DNA from: an uncultured Prevotella sp.
GTDB lineage: Bacteria; Bacteroidota; Bacteroidia; Bacteroidales; Bacteroidaceae
Length of the DNA: 64,000 nucleotides
Assembly: GCA_934229335.1 (NCBI GenBank)
Contig: CAKQDQ010000002.1
Coordinates: forward strand, 5,711 to 69,710
Direction: 5' to 3'
The position numbers and the translations under genes were made by a program. Under the pieces are notes generated by a model. It did not search any database and was not told where the DNA came from. It saw nothing but the letters and a program-made list of their open reading frames with translations. Position 1 is the stretch's first letter; every line of letters starts with the position of its first letter. Of the stretch, positions 25,472 through 35,237 are shown in pieces.

Positions 25472-26435
25472 TTTGCGTAGTTATTGGTGGAAGGTTGATG
25501 ATATATTTGTTATTGTCAATAATTTTGTAGATGAATTGCATAGTCTTGTACTTATCAAACTTTTTTTTGTGTATCAGTTTGTAGTCATAGTCTATAGATT
25601 TCCACAGTGAAATTATAACAGGTCTTGCGAACCATCGCCAACGAAAGATCCCTAAACTCTTCTCAGCAAGCATAAAAAACGTAAAGTAGAGTGTTGCTTC
25701 TAAGTGTGGAGATGACACACCAATGGTGCGGTATGCGTTATAGATGTTGACAAGGTATTGTATAGAAGTGTTTACGGATAGTTTGTATTTTTCAGCGAAG
25801 TTATCGCTGTGTGATCTCCACATATATGTTGCGCTCTCTACGGTTTTGATGGTTTTGACTTTTGAAAGCACGTTAAACATAAATACGGAGTCCTCACCTA
25901 TTCTCTGGCCAATGGGGAATCTGCAGTCCGATATAGTGTCTTTTTTAATGAATTTGCCCCATGGTGTGCGCATAATGTTTTGGTGAAGCCAGTCTGCAAG
26001 ATATTTTTTTACTGCCTTTGTATTACTAATAGTCGTTGTAGGCTGTATGTTTTCGCCTTCGTTTGTTCCTTTATTGTCGAAGCATAGGTATTGTGTAAAT
26101 ATTATATCTTCATTGTTATCGTTTTCCATAGGGGTCAGGAAATCGTCGCCCATATAATCATCCGCATCTATAAAAGCGATGTATTTGCCTTTTGCATAAC
26201 TTATACCAGTGTTGCGAGCAGTACTAACTCCCGCGTTTTCTTGATGTATAAGGACGACTCTTTCGTCGTTGAAAGCATACTTCTTGCATATTGTCTCAGA
26301 GTCGTCTGTGCTGCCATCATTGACGAGAATAAGTTCCCAGTCAGTGAACTTTTGTCTATATATGCTGTCAATACATTGTTTAATGTATGCAGAGGCATTG
26401 TAAACTGGTATTATTATAGATAACTTTGGTATCAT
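25464..26435 (-). CDS. Family 2 glycosyltransferase
   Basis: A 323-residue GT-A enzyme with IPKLSIIIPVYNASAYIKQC, LVNDGSTDDS, GVSTARNTG and the DxD-type FIDADDY. The C-terminal half has MRTPWGKFIKK and a GEDSVFMF element typical of GT2 enzymes of capsule and LPS loci. It overlaps the GT8 gene downstream (8 nt) and the CDP-glycerol-transferase-like gene upstream (4 nt, ATGA type), so the three are one translationally coupled unit. Substrate unknown. Confidence 0.93.
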   Translation of the reverse strand: MIPKLSIIIPVYNASAYIKQCIDSIYRQKFTDWELILVNDGSTDDSETICKKYAFNDERVVLIHQENAGVSTARNTGISYAKGKYIAFIDADDYMGDDFLTPMENDNNEDIIFTQYLCFDNKGTNEGENIQPTTTISNTKAVKKYLADWLHQNIMRTPWGKFIKKDTISDCRFPIGQRIGEDSVFMFNVLSKVKTIKTVESATYMWRSHSDNFAEKYKLSVNTSIQYLVNIYNAYRTIGVSSPHLEATLYFTFFMLAEKSLGIFRWRWFARPVIISLWKSIDYDYKLIHKKKFDKYKTMQFIYKIIDNNKYIINLPPITTQNE

Positions 26436-27901
26436 TTAACTATAAAATTTAGGATTGAAATAACAAGAAGAGTAAATGTGACTATGGCAATAATGACGCA
26501 TATACCTACCTTCTTGCGTAAGTTAGTTATTTTTCTGGAACTTCTTTTTTCAATATTGTATATATCATTCTCCAGTCTTTTAATTTCTTCTAAGGCATTC
26601 TTTTCTCTCTCTTCAAAGTAGAGATGAGCTTGTCTTTCGTCTGTTAATGCGATGGAGAGTTCTTTATTTTTCTCTTTTTCCTTTTGTAAGTTCTCTTTTG
26701 TTATAGATAACTTAACTTGTGTATGTTGTGAATAATACCTTTCAAGAACAAGCCTTTCGCAAATGTTGTGGTAAATATGTTCAGGCTGATTTCCGTTATA
26801 TAGGAACCATTGGGCAGCCTTTTCCTTTTCCTCCTCACTAAGGGCAAAGTCTTTGTCTGCATACTTTATTAAACTATTGATAACCTCTTCCGCATTGTCA
26901 ACGGTGTTATAAAAGTTATATCGAAGTTTAATGGCGTTGCTTATTCTTTCTGAGTCGTGTTTATTTCCTTTATATATGCTTTCCTCTTTGTCAGGAATCC
27001 AGTATATAACAGGTTTCTCTTGGTACAGGAAGTCAAACGAAGCACTGGAGAAGTCAGTTACCATTGCGTCTGTTTTCTGTATCCATTGTGATATTTCTTC
27101 CTGTTTTATGAAGTGTATACCGTTTATGGTGTTATTGTTGTTCTGTACCTTTTTTATTAGAGAATGATGCACTGCTGCAACGAGTTTTATCCCTTTTTCT
27201 TTCAGACGCTTAGTGTTAGCATCGCTGAATAATGTCTCTAAACCATGTAAATAGGCAGAATCATTTAGTAGTGATGTATTTTTTACAAACGTATCGCGCC
27301 ATGTGAACATTACAAGTACATATCTTGTGCCCTGTGATGTTTTTTTCTTGTTTTTGCTAAGTAGTGAAAATCGTGGTAGGCCAGCAATGAAACATCGTCC
27401 ATAATCATAGCCTTGTTCGATAATATCTTTTTCTTTTTGTGAAGAAACGTTTACGTCATTATATATGTTGTGGCATGGATATAGCACGGTATTATTGTAT
27501 GTTACTCCGATTATGCCATGTTGTAGAAATACGTATCTGCAGTCGGTAAGTTGAAATAACCACCTGTCTACCTCAGTACCTCCTAAGTCCCATTCTACGA
27601 TAAAAGCACATGCCTTAGCCCAAATTTCTGGATAATCTAATAGAGCGAATCCATCATTAAGTTCCTTTATTACGATGATATCCTTGGTATAATGGTCTTT
27701 TACAGTATTGATGTAGAAGTAGTCGTTCTCTTTTAGTATGTACTTGGATGGGATATTGTGTTCTTGAAACCATATAAAAAGAGTCCACGAGTCGATAGGG
27801 TCAATATTATCCTCCTGTAGTTGACCTGCAACTATGAAGGTATCGTGCTCGCAGTGTTCTCTTAGGTTCTCAATATGTGAAAAAAAATCTGTTGATTCCA
27901 T
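26432..27901 (-). CDS. CDP-glycerol glycerophosphotransferase-like protein with C-terminal coiled coil and membrane helix
   Basis: A 489-residue protein. Residues about 60-375 match the teichoic-acid polymerase/TagB family (Glyphos_transf): FLQHGIIG, VMFTWRDTF, KLVAAVHHSL, and the signature TDFSSASFDFLYQEKPVIYW. Such enzymes add polyol phosphates or related groups to a carrier. The C-terminal 90 residues are a Glu/Lys-rich coiled coil (ALTDERQAHLYFEEREK) ending in a membrane helix (about 465-487), an inverted layout compared with Gram-positive TagF. It heads the AT-rich three-gene unit, and its donor in a Gram-negative is unknown. Confidence 0.85.
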   Translation of the reverse strand: MESTDFFSHIENLREHCEHDTFIVAGQLQEDNIDPIDSWTLFIWFQEHNIPSKYILKENDYFYINTVKDHYTKDIIVIKELNDGFALLDYPEIWAKACAFIVEWDLGGTEVDRWLFQLTDCRYVFLQHGIIGVTYNNTVLYPCHNIYNDVNVSSQKEKDIIEQGYDYGRCFIAGLPRFSLLSKNKKKTSQGTRYVLVMFTWRDTFVKNTSLLNDSAYLHGLETLFSDANTKRLKEKGIKLVAAVHHSLIKKVQNNNNTINGIHFIKQEEISQWIQKTDAMVTDFSSASFDFLYQEKPVIYWIPDKEESIYKGNKHDSERISNAIKLRYNFYNTVDNAEEVINSLIKYADKDFALSEEEKEKAAQWFLYNGNQPEHIYHNICERLVLERYYSQHTQVKLSITKENLQKEKEKNKELSIALTDERQAHLYFEEREKNALEEIKRLENDIYNIEKRSSRKITNLRKKVGICVIIAIVTFTLLVISILNFIVK

Positions 27902-27952
27902 CTAAGTAAATTAGGGTTCTCACTTGTTGATTAATGCCCCTCAATAGAGTTT

Positions 27953-28165
27953 CTACCCACTCTTTGTGGCTGTGATATTGTATTTCCCGTTGCCTTTAGC
28001 ATGTTTTGCCCAGTCTATTTCTACAGGCTTCTTCGTGTTTAATCTCCTGACTACATATTCTATTTCGCCAAGATGATTAAGCCTTTCTTGATTAGACGCA
28101 GGCTATAGTGCTCCATCTATGCCAAGCAATATTGCTTTCTTACTCAGTTTGTGATTATTTGTAAG
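27953..28165 (-). pseudogene. Coding remnant with an internal stop
   Basis: On the minus strand a 71-codon frame reads like real protein (KLSKKAILLGIDGAL, then NQERLNHLGEIEYVVRRLN and KPVEIDWAKHAKGNGKYN) but is interrupted by TAG at 28105-28103 and has no start codon of its own. I do not recognise the parent family. It lies between the ABC exporter and the AT-rich glycan genes, where an ancestral insertion boundary would be expected. A chance open frame is possible but less likely given the protein-like composition. Confidence 0.45.
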
Positions 28166-28169
28166 TGTC

Positions 28170-30005
28170 TTACAACTGCTGCATGTCGTACAGACGCTTG
28201 TAGTATCCGTCCTTAGCAATCAGTTCCTCGTGCTGTCCGTGCTCTACTATCTCGCCTTCATAGAGTACATATATCTCGTCAGCGTTCTTGATTGTAGAGA
28301 GGCGGTGGGCTATTGCAACTGTTGTACGGCTCTTCATCAGTCGGTCAAGAGCCTCCTGTACGAGGTGCTCCGACTCGGTATCGAGTGCCGATGTAGCCTC
28401 GTCGAGGATAAGGATAGGAGGGTTCTTCAGTATGGCGCGGGCTATGCTGACACGCTGACGCTGTCCGCCAGACAAACGACCACCACGGTCGCCTATCATA
28501 GTGTCGTAGCCGTGCTCCGTCTCCATGATAAACTCGTGGGCGTTAGCAATCTTCGCTGCCTCTATCACCTGTTCCATAGTAGCGTTTTCTACACCGAAGG
28601 TGATGTTGTTATAGAACGTATCGTTGAACAGGATAGCCTCCTGGTTCACGTTGCCTATCAGCGTGCGCAGGTCGTGAATACGCACATCGCGCACGTCTTT
28701 TCCGTCTATCAGTATGCGTCCTCCCGTCACGTCGTGGTAACGAGGAATGAGGTCTACCATCGTAGACTTGCCCGAGCCAGACTGTCCCACCAATGCGATG
28801 GTTTTGCCCTTAGGTATGGTCAGGTTAATATGCTTCAGTACTTCCTGTCCCTCGTTGTAGTGGAAAGACACGTCTTGCAGCTCTACCTTATCCTCAAAAC
28901 TGTCGAGTGGCTTTGGTTGGTCAAGTTCCTTGATAGGGTTCTCTGCCTTCAGAATGTAGTCAATGCGGTCCATTGACGCCAAGCCAAGAGGTATCATGTA
29001 CGCCTGTCGGGTAAGGTCTTTTATAGGGTTGATAACGCTGTAGAGGATTACCATGTAGAAGATAAACGTTGAGGCATCAATAAATCCCTCGCCCTCCAGT
29101 ATCAACCAACCGCCAAAGAGCAGTACTATCACGATGATAAGGGTGCCCATAGACTCTGACACTGGGTGAGCAGCGTTTATTCTCATCATCATGCTAATCA
29201 TGCCGCGGCGAAATTCGTTGTTGATAAAGTTGAAACGCTTAGCCATCTTGTCCTCTGCAATGAACGCCTTGATGATGCGCAGACCGCCAAGTGTCTCCTC
29301 TATTTGCGCCATAATCTCAGAGAGTCCTGCCTGCACGTTAGAAGACTGGTTTTTTAATCGCTTAGTCACGCTGCCCATCACCCACGCTGCTGGTGGCGTC
29401 ACCACGAGAACGAATAGCGTTAGCTGCCAACTGGTGGCGAAGAGTGTGATGAAACAGATGATGATGGCTATAGGTTGCTGTATCAGGGTGCTGATGGCAG
29501 ACGTCACAGAGTTCTCCACCACCTGTATGTCGGTACTCATGCGTACGATGATGTCGCCCTTGCGCTCGGCAGAAAAGAAGCTGAGTGGCAGGCGCATAAT
29601 CTTGCTGTACATGGCCATACGTATGTCTCTTACCACGCCTGTGCTGAGAGGCATCATGATATTTTGCGCTCCCCAGTAGCCAGTACATTTCAGACAGGTC
29701 ATGAATACCAGTATGCTACCCATCATGCACAGCGTAAGGAAGGCACCATGGTTAGCAATCAGTTCCTGCACCAAGGCGTAACCGTTGTTCGTAATGATGT
29801 CCTTGTTCAGTGTAGACCATGTCCACTCCTTGTAGTGGTACACCGTTTGGTCAATCTTAAACAATATGTTAAGAATAGGAATGAGCACAACGAACGAGAA
29901 CACGTTAAGCCACTGTGCCACGAAGTTAAGTACAATCGCCCATACTATGTACATTCGGTACGGTTTGAAGTATCTGGTTACGATGTCAAGAAACTGTTTT
30001 ATCAT
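28170..30005 (-). CDS. MsbA-like ABC exporter (fused membrane and ATPase domains)
   Basis: A 611-residue half-transporter working as a homodimer. Six membrane helices lie in residues about 20-330, and a nucleotide-binding domain in about 370-611 has Walker A GQSGSGKST, signature LSGGQRQR, Walker B ILILDEATSALD and the H-loop IAHRLSTI. The type is that of lipid A/lipid-linked glycan flippases (MsbA), fitting the neighbouring glycosyltransferases and lipid A genes. A -7-like TAACTTTG lies at 30065-30058 upstream. Substrate specificity cannot be read from sequence, and a drug or peptide exporter is the alternative. Confidence 0.93.
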   Translation of the reverse strand: MIKQFLDIVTRYFKPYRMYIVWAIVLNFVAQWLNVFSFVVLIPILNILFKIDQTVYHYKEWTWSTLNKDIITNNGYALVQELIANHGAFLTLCMMGSILVFMTCLKCTGYWGAQNIMMPLSTGVVRDIRMAMYSKIMRLPLSFFSAERKGDIIVRMSTDIQVVENSVTSAISTLIQQPIAIIICFITLFATSWQLTLFVLVVTPPAAWVMGSVTKRLKNQSSNVQAGLSEIMAQIEETLGGLRIIKAFIAEDKMAKRFNFINNEFRRGMISMMMRINAAHPVSESMGTLIIVIVLLFGGWLILEGEGFIDASTFIFYMVILYSVINPIKDLTRQAYMIPLGLASMDRIDYILKAENPIKELDQPKPLDSFEDKVELQDVSFHYNEGQEVLKHINLTIPKGKTIALVGQSGSGKSTMVDLIPRYHDVTGGRILIDGKDVRDVRIHDLRTLIGNVNQEAILFNDTFYNNITFGVENATMEQVIEAAKIANAHEFIMETEHGYDTMIGDRGGRLSGGQRQRVSIARAILKNPPILILDEATSALDTESEHLVQEALDRLMKSRTTVAIAHRLSTIKNADEIYVLYEGEIVEHGQHEELIAKDGYYKRLYDMQQL

Positions 30006-30109
30006 ATGTGATTTTTAATGTTTTAATTTTCTTTATTATAATATGTATAATTCTTTGCAAAGTTAATAAAATTTTATTGTATTTACTAATTTATCGGTAT
30101 GTTTTTTCT

Positions 30110-30205
30110 GTTGCGTCGCAATCTCTATGCTTTCGTGTTACGATTAGGCACAAATCGCATCACGATTACACCCATATCGTAATGCGAAAGCATACATATT
30201 GTAAT
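30110..30205. repeat. 22-bp repeat cluster upstream of the ABC exporter
   Basis: About four imperfect 22-bp units, for example CGCATCACGATTAC followed by ACCCATAT, then CGTAATGCGAAAGC followed by ATACATAT. They share the TCG(C/T)A.(T/C).CGA core of the family at 18934, 40687, 50770 and 61190. The rest of 30006-30615 holds a hairpin (AATTTGTAAGC 30401-30411 with GCTTACAAATT 30427-30437) and the gltB promoter. Confidence 0.75.
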
Positions 30206-30490
30206 ACTCCCCGAAATGTATTAGTTAATCGTTCAAATTCTTATGCCGTTTTTAATGGGGCGATGTCCTGTTTGGACTAAGATGCTGTTGTGGCGAAAAA
30301 ATAAATTGTTAACGCTAACAATAAAAAGCCTTTCCAATGTAAAAATCTACAAAAAGCAGCAAAAAATCATTTTGAAAGGAAAGTGGATGGTTATACTTTC
30401 AATTTGTAAGCTATATAAATAGAAATGCTTACAAATTAACAAAAAGTACTCAAATGTAGGTAAAAACAAAATAAAAAAGATAAAAAAGAT

Positions 30491-30521
30491 TTGTCAAAAT
30501 GCGCAGAAAAGTGTAATTTTG
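30491..30521 (+). promoter_or_regulatory. Promoter of gltBD
   Basis: TTG at 30491-30493, 20 nt, TAATTTTG at 30514-30521. The leader to the gltB start is about 90 nt. Confidence 0.85.
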
Positions 30522-30615
30522 CAAACGAAATGATGCGAAAAAGATTGCTTTTGGTGACATAATGTTAAAATCGAAGCAATAAAGCGAGACAACAACACAC
30601 ATAATTTTAACTAAT

Positions 30616-33600
30616 ATGAGAGATGGATTGTATAGTGCCCAATACGAGCATGACGCTTGTGGAGTGGGCATGGTGGTTAACATCCACGGAAACAAAAGCC
30701 ATGATTTGGTTGACAACGCCCTGAAGGTGCTCGAAAACATGGAGCATCGTGGTGCCGAAACTCGTGATAAGACGGGTGACGGTGCGGGTATTCTGTTGCA
30801 GATTCCTCATGAGTTTATACTGCTGCAGGGTATTCCGGTGCCTGAGAAGGGCAAGTACGGAACAGGTCTTGTTTTCTTGCCAAAAGACTCGAAACGACAG
30901 GATGAAATCCTCTCAGTTATGATTGAGGAGATAGAGCGCGAGGGGCTTACGCTGATGCACCTGCGCACTGTGCCTACCTGTCCGGAGGTATTAGGTGTTG
31001 GCGCGCGTGCCGTAGAGCCTGACATAAAGCAGGTTTTTGTTACGGGCGTGTCCGATGAAAACGTTGAAAACTTCGAGCGCATATTATATAAGGTGCGCAA
31101 GAAGATAGAGAAACGTGTTACCGACGAGGACTTCTATATCTGTTCTCTCTCAAGTAAGGATATTGTTTATAAAGGAATGTTGACATCTGGTCAGCTCCGT
31201 CGTTATTATCCTGACCTTTCTAACAATTATTTTACCAGCGGACTGGCACTTGTTCACTCTCGCTTCTCTACTAACACATTCCCTAAATGGAAGTTAGCTC
31301 AGCCGTTCCGTCTGCTCTGTCATAACGGTGAGATTAATACCGTGCGTGGCAACCGCGGTTGGATGAAGGCACGTGAGAGTGTGCTTTCTTCTGAGACCTT
31401 GGGCGATGTAAAGGAGATAAGCCCTATACTTCAGGAGGGAATGTCAGACTCTGCCAGCCTCGACAACGTGTTCGAGTTCTTCGTTCAGAGTGGTATGTCA
31501 TTGCCACAGGCTATGGCTATCCTTGTGCCAGAGTCATTCAACGACAAGAACCCTATATCAGAAGACCTTAAGGCGTTCTACGAATATTACTCTATCCTTA
31601 TGGAACCATGGGACGGTCCTGCTGCTCTCATGTTCTCTGATGGTCGTTTTGCTGGTGGAATGCTCGACAGAAACGGTCTCCGTCCGTCACGTTATACCAT
31701 TACGAAGAGCGGACTTATGGTTGTAGCTTCTGAGGTAGGCGTAATGGATTTCGAACCAAGCGACATCGTCAGCAAGGGCAGATTGCAGCCTGGTAAGATA
31801 CTCCTCATTGATACTGAAGAGGGCAAAATATACTACGATGGCGAAATAAAAGAGAAGTTAGCAAGTGAGCATCCTTACCGCCAGTGGCTCTCTACCAACC
31901 GTATTCAGTTAGAGAAACTGAAATCAGGACGTAAGGTTGACAATGCAGTTGAGAACTATGACCGCAAGCTTATCAGCTTCGGCTTTGGTCAGGAAGACAT
32001 CGACAAGACCGTCATACCTATGTGTACCAAGGGACAGGAGCCTGTTGCAGCCATGGGTAACGATACACCGTTGGCAGTAATATCAGACAAACCACAGATA
32101 TTCTTCAACTACTTCCGTCAGCAATTTGCGCAGGTTACCAACCCTGCTATCGACCCTATACGTGAGGAACTTGTAATGTCACTGACCGAATACATCGGTC
32201 GTGTAGGCTCAGGCATACTGAACCCTGACGAGTCTAACTGTAAGATGGTGCGCCTGCCACAGCCAGTGCTGACCAACAACGAGCTCGACATTCTCTGTAA
32301 CATACGCTACAAGGGATTCAAAACCAAGAAACTCCCTATACTCTTCAATGTCGCTGACGGTGAAGCAGGACTCTCAAAGGCTCTGAATGACCTATGCAAG
32401 GCAGCAGAACAGTCAGTAGACGAGGGCGTGAACTATATCATCCTCTCTGACCGCGACATCGACGACAAGCAGGCGGCAATACCGTCTCTGCTCGCTGTTA
32501 GTGCCGTTCACCACTACCTTATCTCTGTTGGTAAGCGCGTACAGACAGCACTTATCGTTGAGTCTGGTGAGATACGTGAGGTGATGCACGCTGCGTTGCT
32601 ACTTGGTTATGGTGCGTCTGCCATTAACCCTTACATGACATTCGCTGTCATTGACGACCTCGTAAAGAAACACAAGGTACAGGAAGAGTATACCACAGCA
32701 GAGAAAAACTATATCAAGGCAGTAGACAAGGGTCTGAAGAAGATAATGTCTAAGATGGGTATCTCTACCATCCGCTCTTATCGCGGAGCTAAGATATTCG
32801 AGGCAGTAGGACTCTCTGAGGAACTGCTCCAGACATACTTCGGCACCGACATCTCTACCATTGGAGGTATAGGACTGCGCGACATCGCTCGCGACGCTAT
32901 CCGTCTGCACGATAATGCCTTCGTGCCAAAGAAGTTAAGTCCGTTCCTTCCTAACACAGGTCTGTTCAACTATCGTAAGGATGGCATAGACCATGCGTGG
33001 AACCCAGATACCATTGCCAACCTGCAACTTGCCACACGACTGGGCTCTTACAAAAAGTTCCAGGAGTGGGAGCATATCGTTGACACTAAGGAGAAGCCAA
33101 TATTCCTGCGCGACTTCATGACGTTCAAGAAGGCAGCAAAGCCTACACCTATCGACGAAGTGGAGCCAGTAGAGTCTATTGTTAAGCACTTCGTAACGGG
33201 TGCCATGTCTTTCGGTGCACTGTCTATTGAGGCACACGAGGCTCTTGCCTTGGCGATGAACAAACTCGGAGCACGTTCTAACACTGGTGAGGGAGGTGAA
33301 GACAACGTCCGTTACCACACAGAGGTAGACGGAGTGAGCCTTTCTTCAAAGACAAAGCAGATAGCATCAGGACGTTTCGGCGTAACGGCTGAATACCTCG
33401 TAAATGCTGAGGAACTACAGATTAAGGTGGCTCAGGGTGCTAAACCAGGTGAGGGCGGACAGTTGCCAGGCTTTAAGGTTAACAAGATTATTGCCAAGAC
33501 ACGTAACGCTATACCTGGAATCACATTGATTTCACCACCACCTCATCACGATATCTATTCTATTGAGGACCTCGCACAGCTTATATACGACCTGAAGAAC

Positions 33601-35100
33601 ATCAACCCTACGGCTGCCGTTTCTGTGAAACTCGTTGCCGAGAGTGGTGTGGGCACCATTGCAGCAGGTGTTGCTAAGGCTAAGGCAGACCTCATAGTAG
33701 TCTCTGGTGCAGAAGGTGGCACGGGCGCATCACCAGCATCTTCTATGCGTTTCGCTGGTATATCACCAGAGATAGGACTTGCAGAGACACAGCAGACACT
33801 TGTAAAGAACGGACTGCGTAACCAGGTAAGACTGCAGACCGACGGTCAGCTGAAAACAGCAAAGGACGTCATCCTCATGGCAATGCTTGGTGCAGACGAG
33901 TTCTCTTTCGGCACATTGCCACTGATAGTACTTGGCTGTCTGATGATGCGTAAGTGTAACACCAACACCTGTCCGGTAGGTGTCGCTACGCAGGATGAGC
34001 GTCTTCGCGCTAAGTTCCGCGGTCGTGCGGAGTACGTTGTTAACTTCTTCACATTCCTTGCACAGCAAACTCGTGAGTATCTTGCAGAGATAGGCGTGAA
34101 GAGTTTGAAGGAGATTATCGGACGCACAGACCTTATCGAGGTTCACAAAGCAGACCCAACAACAAAGCAGGGCACCATAGACTTCTCACGTTTGCTCTTC
34201 AAGCCTGAGACAGACAAGCCGCTCTGCTGGGATCGTGAAGCGTTCACCAAGGTGGAAGGCGTTAAGGATCTTGAGATAATAAAGGAGTGCGAGAAGGCCA
34301 TAGAGAATAAGGAAGAAGTGAATCTTGATTACGCTATCAAGAACACTGACCGTGCCGTGGGCACCATGTTGAGTGGTGTTATAGCCAAGAAGTATGGCGA
34401 AGAAGGATTGCCAGACAGTACTATAAACATCAAGTTCAAAGGTTCTGCAGGTCAGTCATTCGGTGCTTTCGCTGTGAAGGGTGTGAACTTGAAACTCGAA
34501 GGCGAGACAAACGACTACTTCGGCAAGGGACTTTCTGGTGGACGTATAGCCATATTGCCACCTGCACGTGTTAATGCCGACTTCATAGCAGAAGACAATA
34601 TCATCGCTGGTAATACCGGTCTCTACGGTGCTACTACTGGTGAGCTGTACGTTAACGGTAAGGTTGGCGAGCGTTTCGCAGTGCGTAACTCTGGTGCCAT
34701 TGCCGTTGTGGAGGGTGCAGGAGACCACTGCTGTGAGTATATGACAGGCGGTCGCGTGGTAGTTCTTGGTGAAACAGGACGTAACTTCGCTGCTGGTATG
34801 TCAGGAGGCGTAGCATACGTTTGGGACAAGAACCATAACTTCGATTACTTCTGTAACATGGATCAGGTGGAGATAAACCTCGTTGAGGAGGCAGCTCACC
34901 GTAAAGAACTGAAGGAACTTATCCGTAAGCATTACCTTTACACAGGTTCTGCACTGGCAGGCAAGATGCTTGACGACTGGAATCACTACGTGGAGGACTT
35001 CATTCAGATTGTTCCTATCGAGTATAAGCGTGTGCTTCAGGAGGAGCAGATGCGTAAGTTGCAGGAGAAGATTGCTAATATGCAGTTGATAAACAATTAA
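30616..35100 (+). CDS. gltB: Glutamate synthase, large subunit
   Basis: A 1494-residue enzyme making two glutamates from glutamine and 2-oxoglutarate. In order: a class II amidotransferase domain whose nucleophile is probably the Cys in YEHDACGVGMV (Cys15, implying removal of the first 14 residues); a central domain; the FMN-binding synthase barrel (NTGEGGEDNVRY, KPGEGGQLPGFKV, SGAEGGTGASP); a 3Fe-4S cluster region (CNTNTCPVG); and the C-terminal GxGxG beta-helix (SGGRIAILPP, GATTGELYVNG). Full length. It is followed by gltD after 137 nt containing an inverted repeat. Central to nitrogen assimilation. Confidence 0.97.
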   Translation: MRDGLYSAQYEHDACGVGMVVNIHGNKSHDLVDNALKVLENMEHRGAETRDKTGDGAGILLQIPHEFILLQGIPVPEKGKYGTGLVFLPKDSKRQDEILSVMIEEIEREGLTLMHLRTVPTCPEVLGVGARAVEPDIKQVFVTGVSDENVENFERILYKVRKKIEKRVTDEDFYICSLSSKDIVYKGMLTSGQLRRYYPDLSNNYFTSGLALVHSRFSTNTFPKWKLAQPFRLLCHNGEINTVRGNRGWMKARESVLSSETLGDVKEISPILQEGMSDSASLDNVFEFFVQSGMSLPQAMAILVPESFNDKNPISEDLKAFYEYYSILMEPWDGPAALMFSDGRFAGGMLDRNGLRPSRYTITKSGLMVVASEVGVMDFEPSDIVSKGRLQPGKILLIDTEEGKIYYDGEIKEKLASEHPYRQWLSTNRIQLEKLKSGRKVDNAVENYDRKLISFGFGQEDIDKTVIPMCTKGQEPVAAMGNDTPLAVISDKPQIFFNYFRQQFAQVTNPAIDPIREELVMSLTEYIGRVGSGILNPDESNCKMVRLPQPVLTNNELDILCNIRYKGFKTKKLPILFNVADGEAGLSKALNDLCKAAEQSVDEGVNYIILSDRDIDDKQAAIPSLLAVSAVHHYLISVGKRVQTALIVESGEIREVMHAALLLGYGASAINPYMTFAVIDDLVKKHKVQEEYTTAEKNYIKAVDKGLKKIMSKMGISTIRSYRGAKIFEAVGLSEELLQTYFGTDISTIGGIGLRDIARDAIRLHDNAFVPKKLSPFLPNTGLFNYRKDGIDHAWNPDTIANLQLATRLGSYKKFQEWEHIVDTKEKPIFLRDFMTFKKAAKPTPIDEVEPVESIVKHFVTGAMSFGALSIEAHEALALAMNKLGARSNTGEGGEDNVRYHTEVDGVSLSSKTKQIASGRFGVTAEYLVNAEELQIKVAQGAKPGEGGQLPGFKVNKIIAKTRNAIPGITLISPPPHHDIYSIEDLAQLIYDLKNINPTAAVSVKLVAESGVGTIAAGVAKAKADLIVVSGAEGGTGASPASSMRFAGISPEIGLAETQQTLVKNGLRNQVRLQTDGQLKTAKDVILMAMLGADEFSFGTLPLIVLGCLMMRKCNTNTCPVGVATQDERLRAKFRGRAEYVVNFFTFLAQQTREYLAEIGVKSLKEIIGRTDLIEVHKADPTTKQGTIDFSRLLFKPETDKPLCWDREAFTKVEGVKDLEIIKECEKAIENKEEVNLDYAIKNTDRAVGTMLSGVIAKKYGEEGLPDSTINIKFKGSAGQSFGAFAVKGVNLKLEGETNDYFGKGLSGGRIAILPPARVNADFIAEDNIIAGNTGLYGATTGELYVNGKVGERFAVRNSGAIAVVEGAGDHCCEYMTGGRVVVLGETGRNFAAGMSGGVAYVWDKNHNFDYFCNMDQVEINLVEEAAHRKELKELIRKHYLYTGSALAGKMLDDWNHYVEDFIQIVPIEYKRVLQEEQMRKLQEKIANMQLINN

Positions 35101-35123
35101 TATGGTGATTTGATTGGTTAGTG

Positions 35124-35202
35124 GTTTGGTTGTTTTGTTAAGTGAATTAGATTGCTGTCATAATAAGATTTTGCAGTATTTTCATTAACAAAACAACTAA
35201 AC
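35124..35202 (+). repeat. Inverted repeat in the gltB-gltD spacer
   Basis: GTTTGGTTGTTTTGTTAA (35124-35141) pairs with TTAACAAAACAACTAAAC (35185-35202), 17 of 18 positions, around a 43-nt loop. The right arm is part of the C/A-rich leader just upstream of gltD, so folding could hide it. Confidence 0.8.
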
Positions 35203-35237
35203 AACAAAGCCATCAACCAACAAAAAACGACACAACT

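Noticed and set aside
30006-30615. tRNA or small RNA gene
   Set aside because: Hairpins exist, but no cloverleaf, CCA-type end or known RNA signature could be read.
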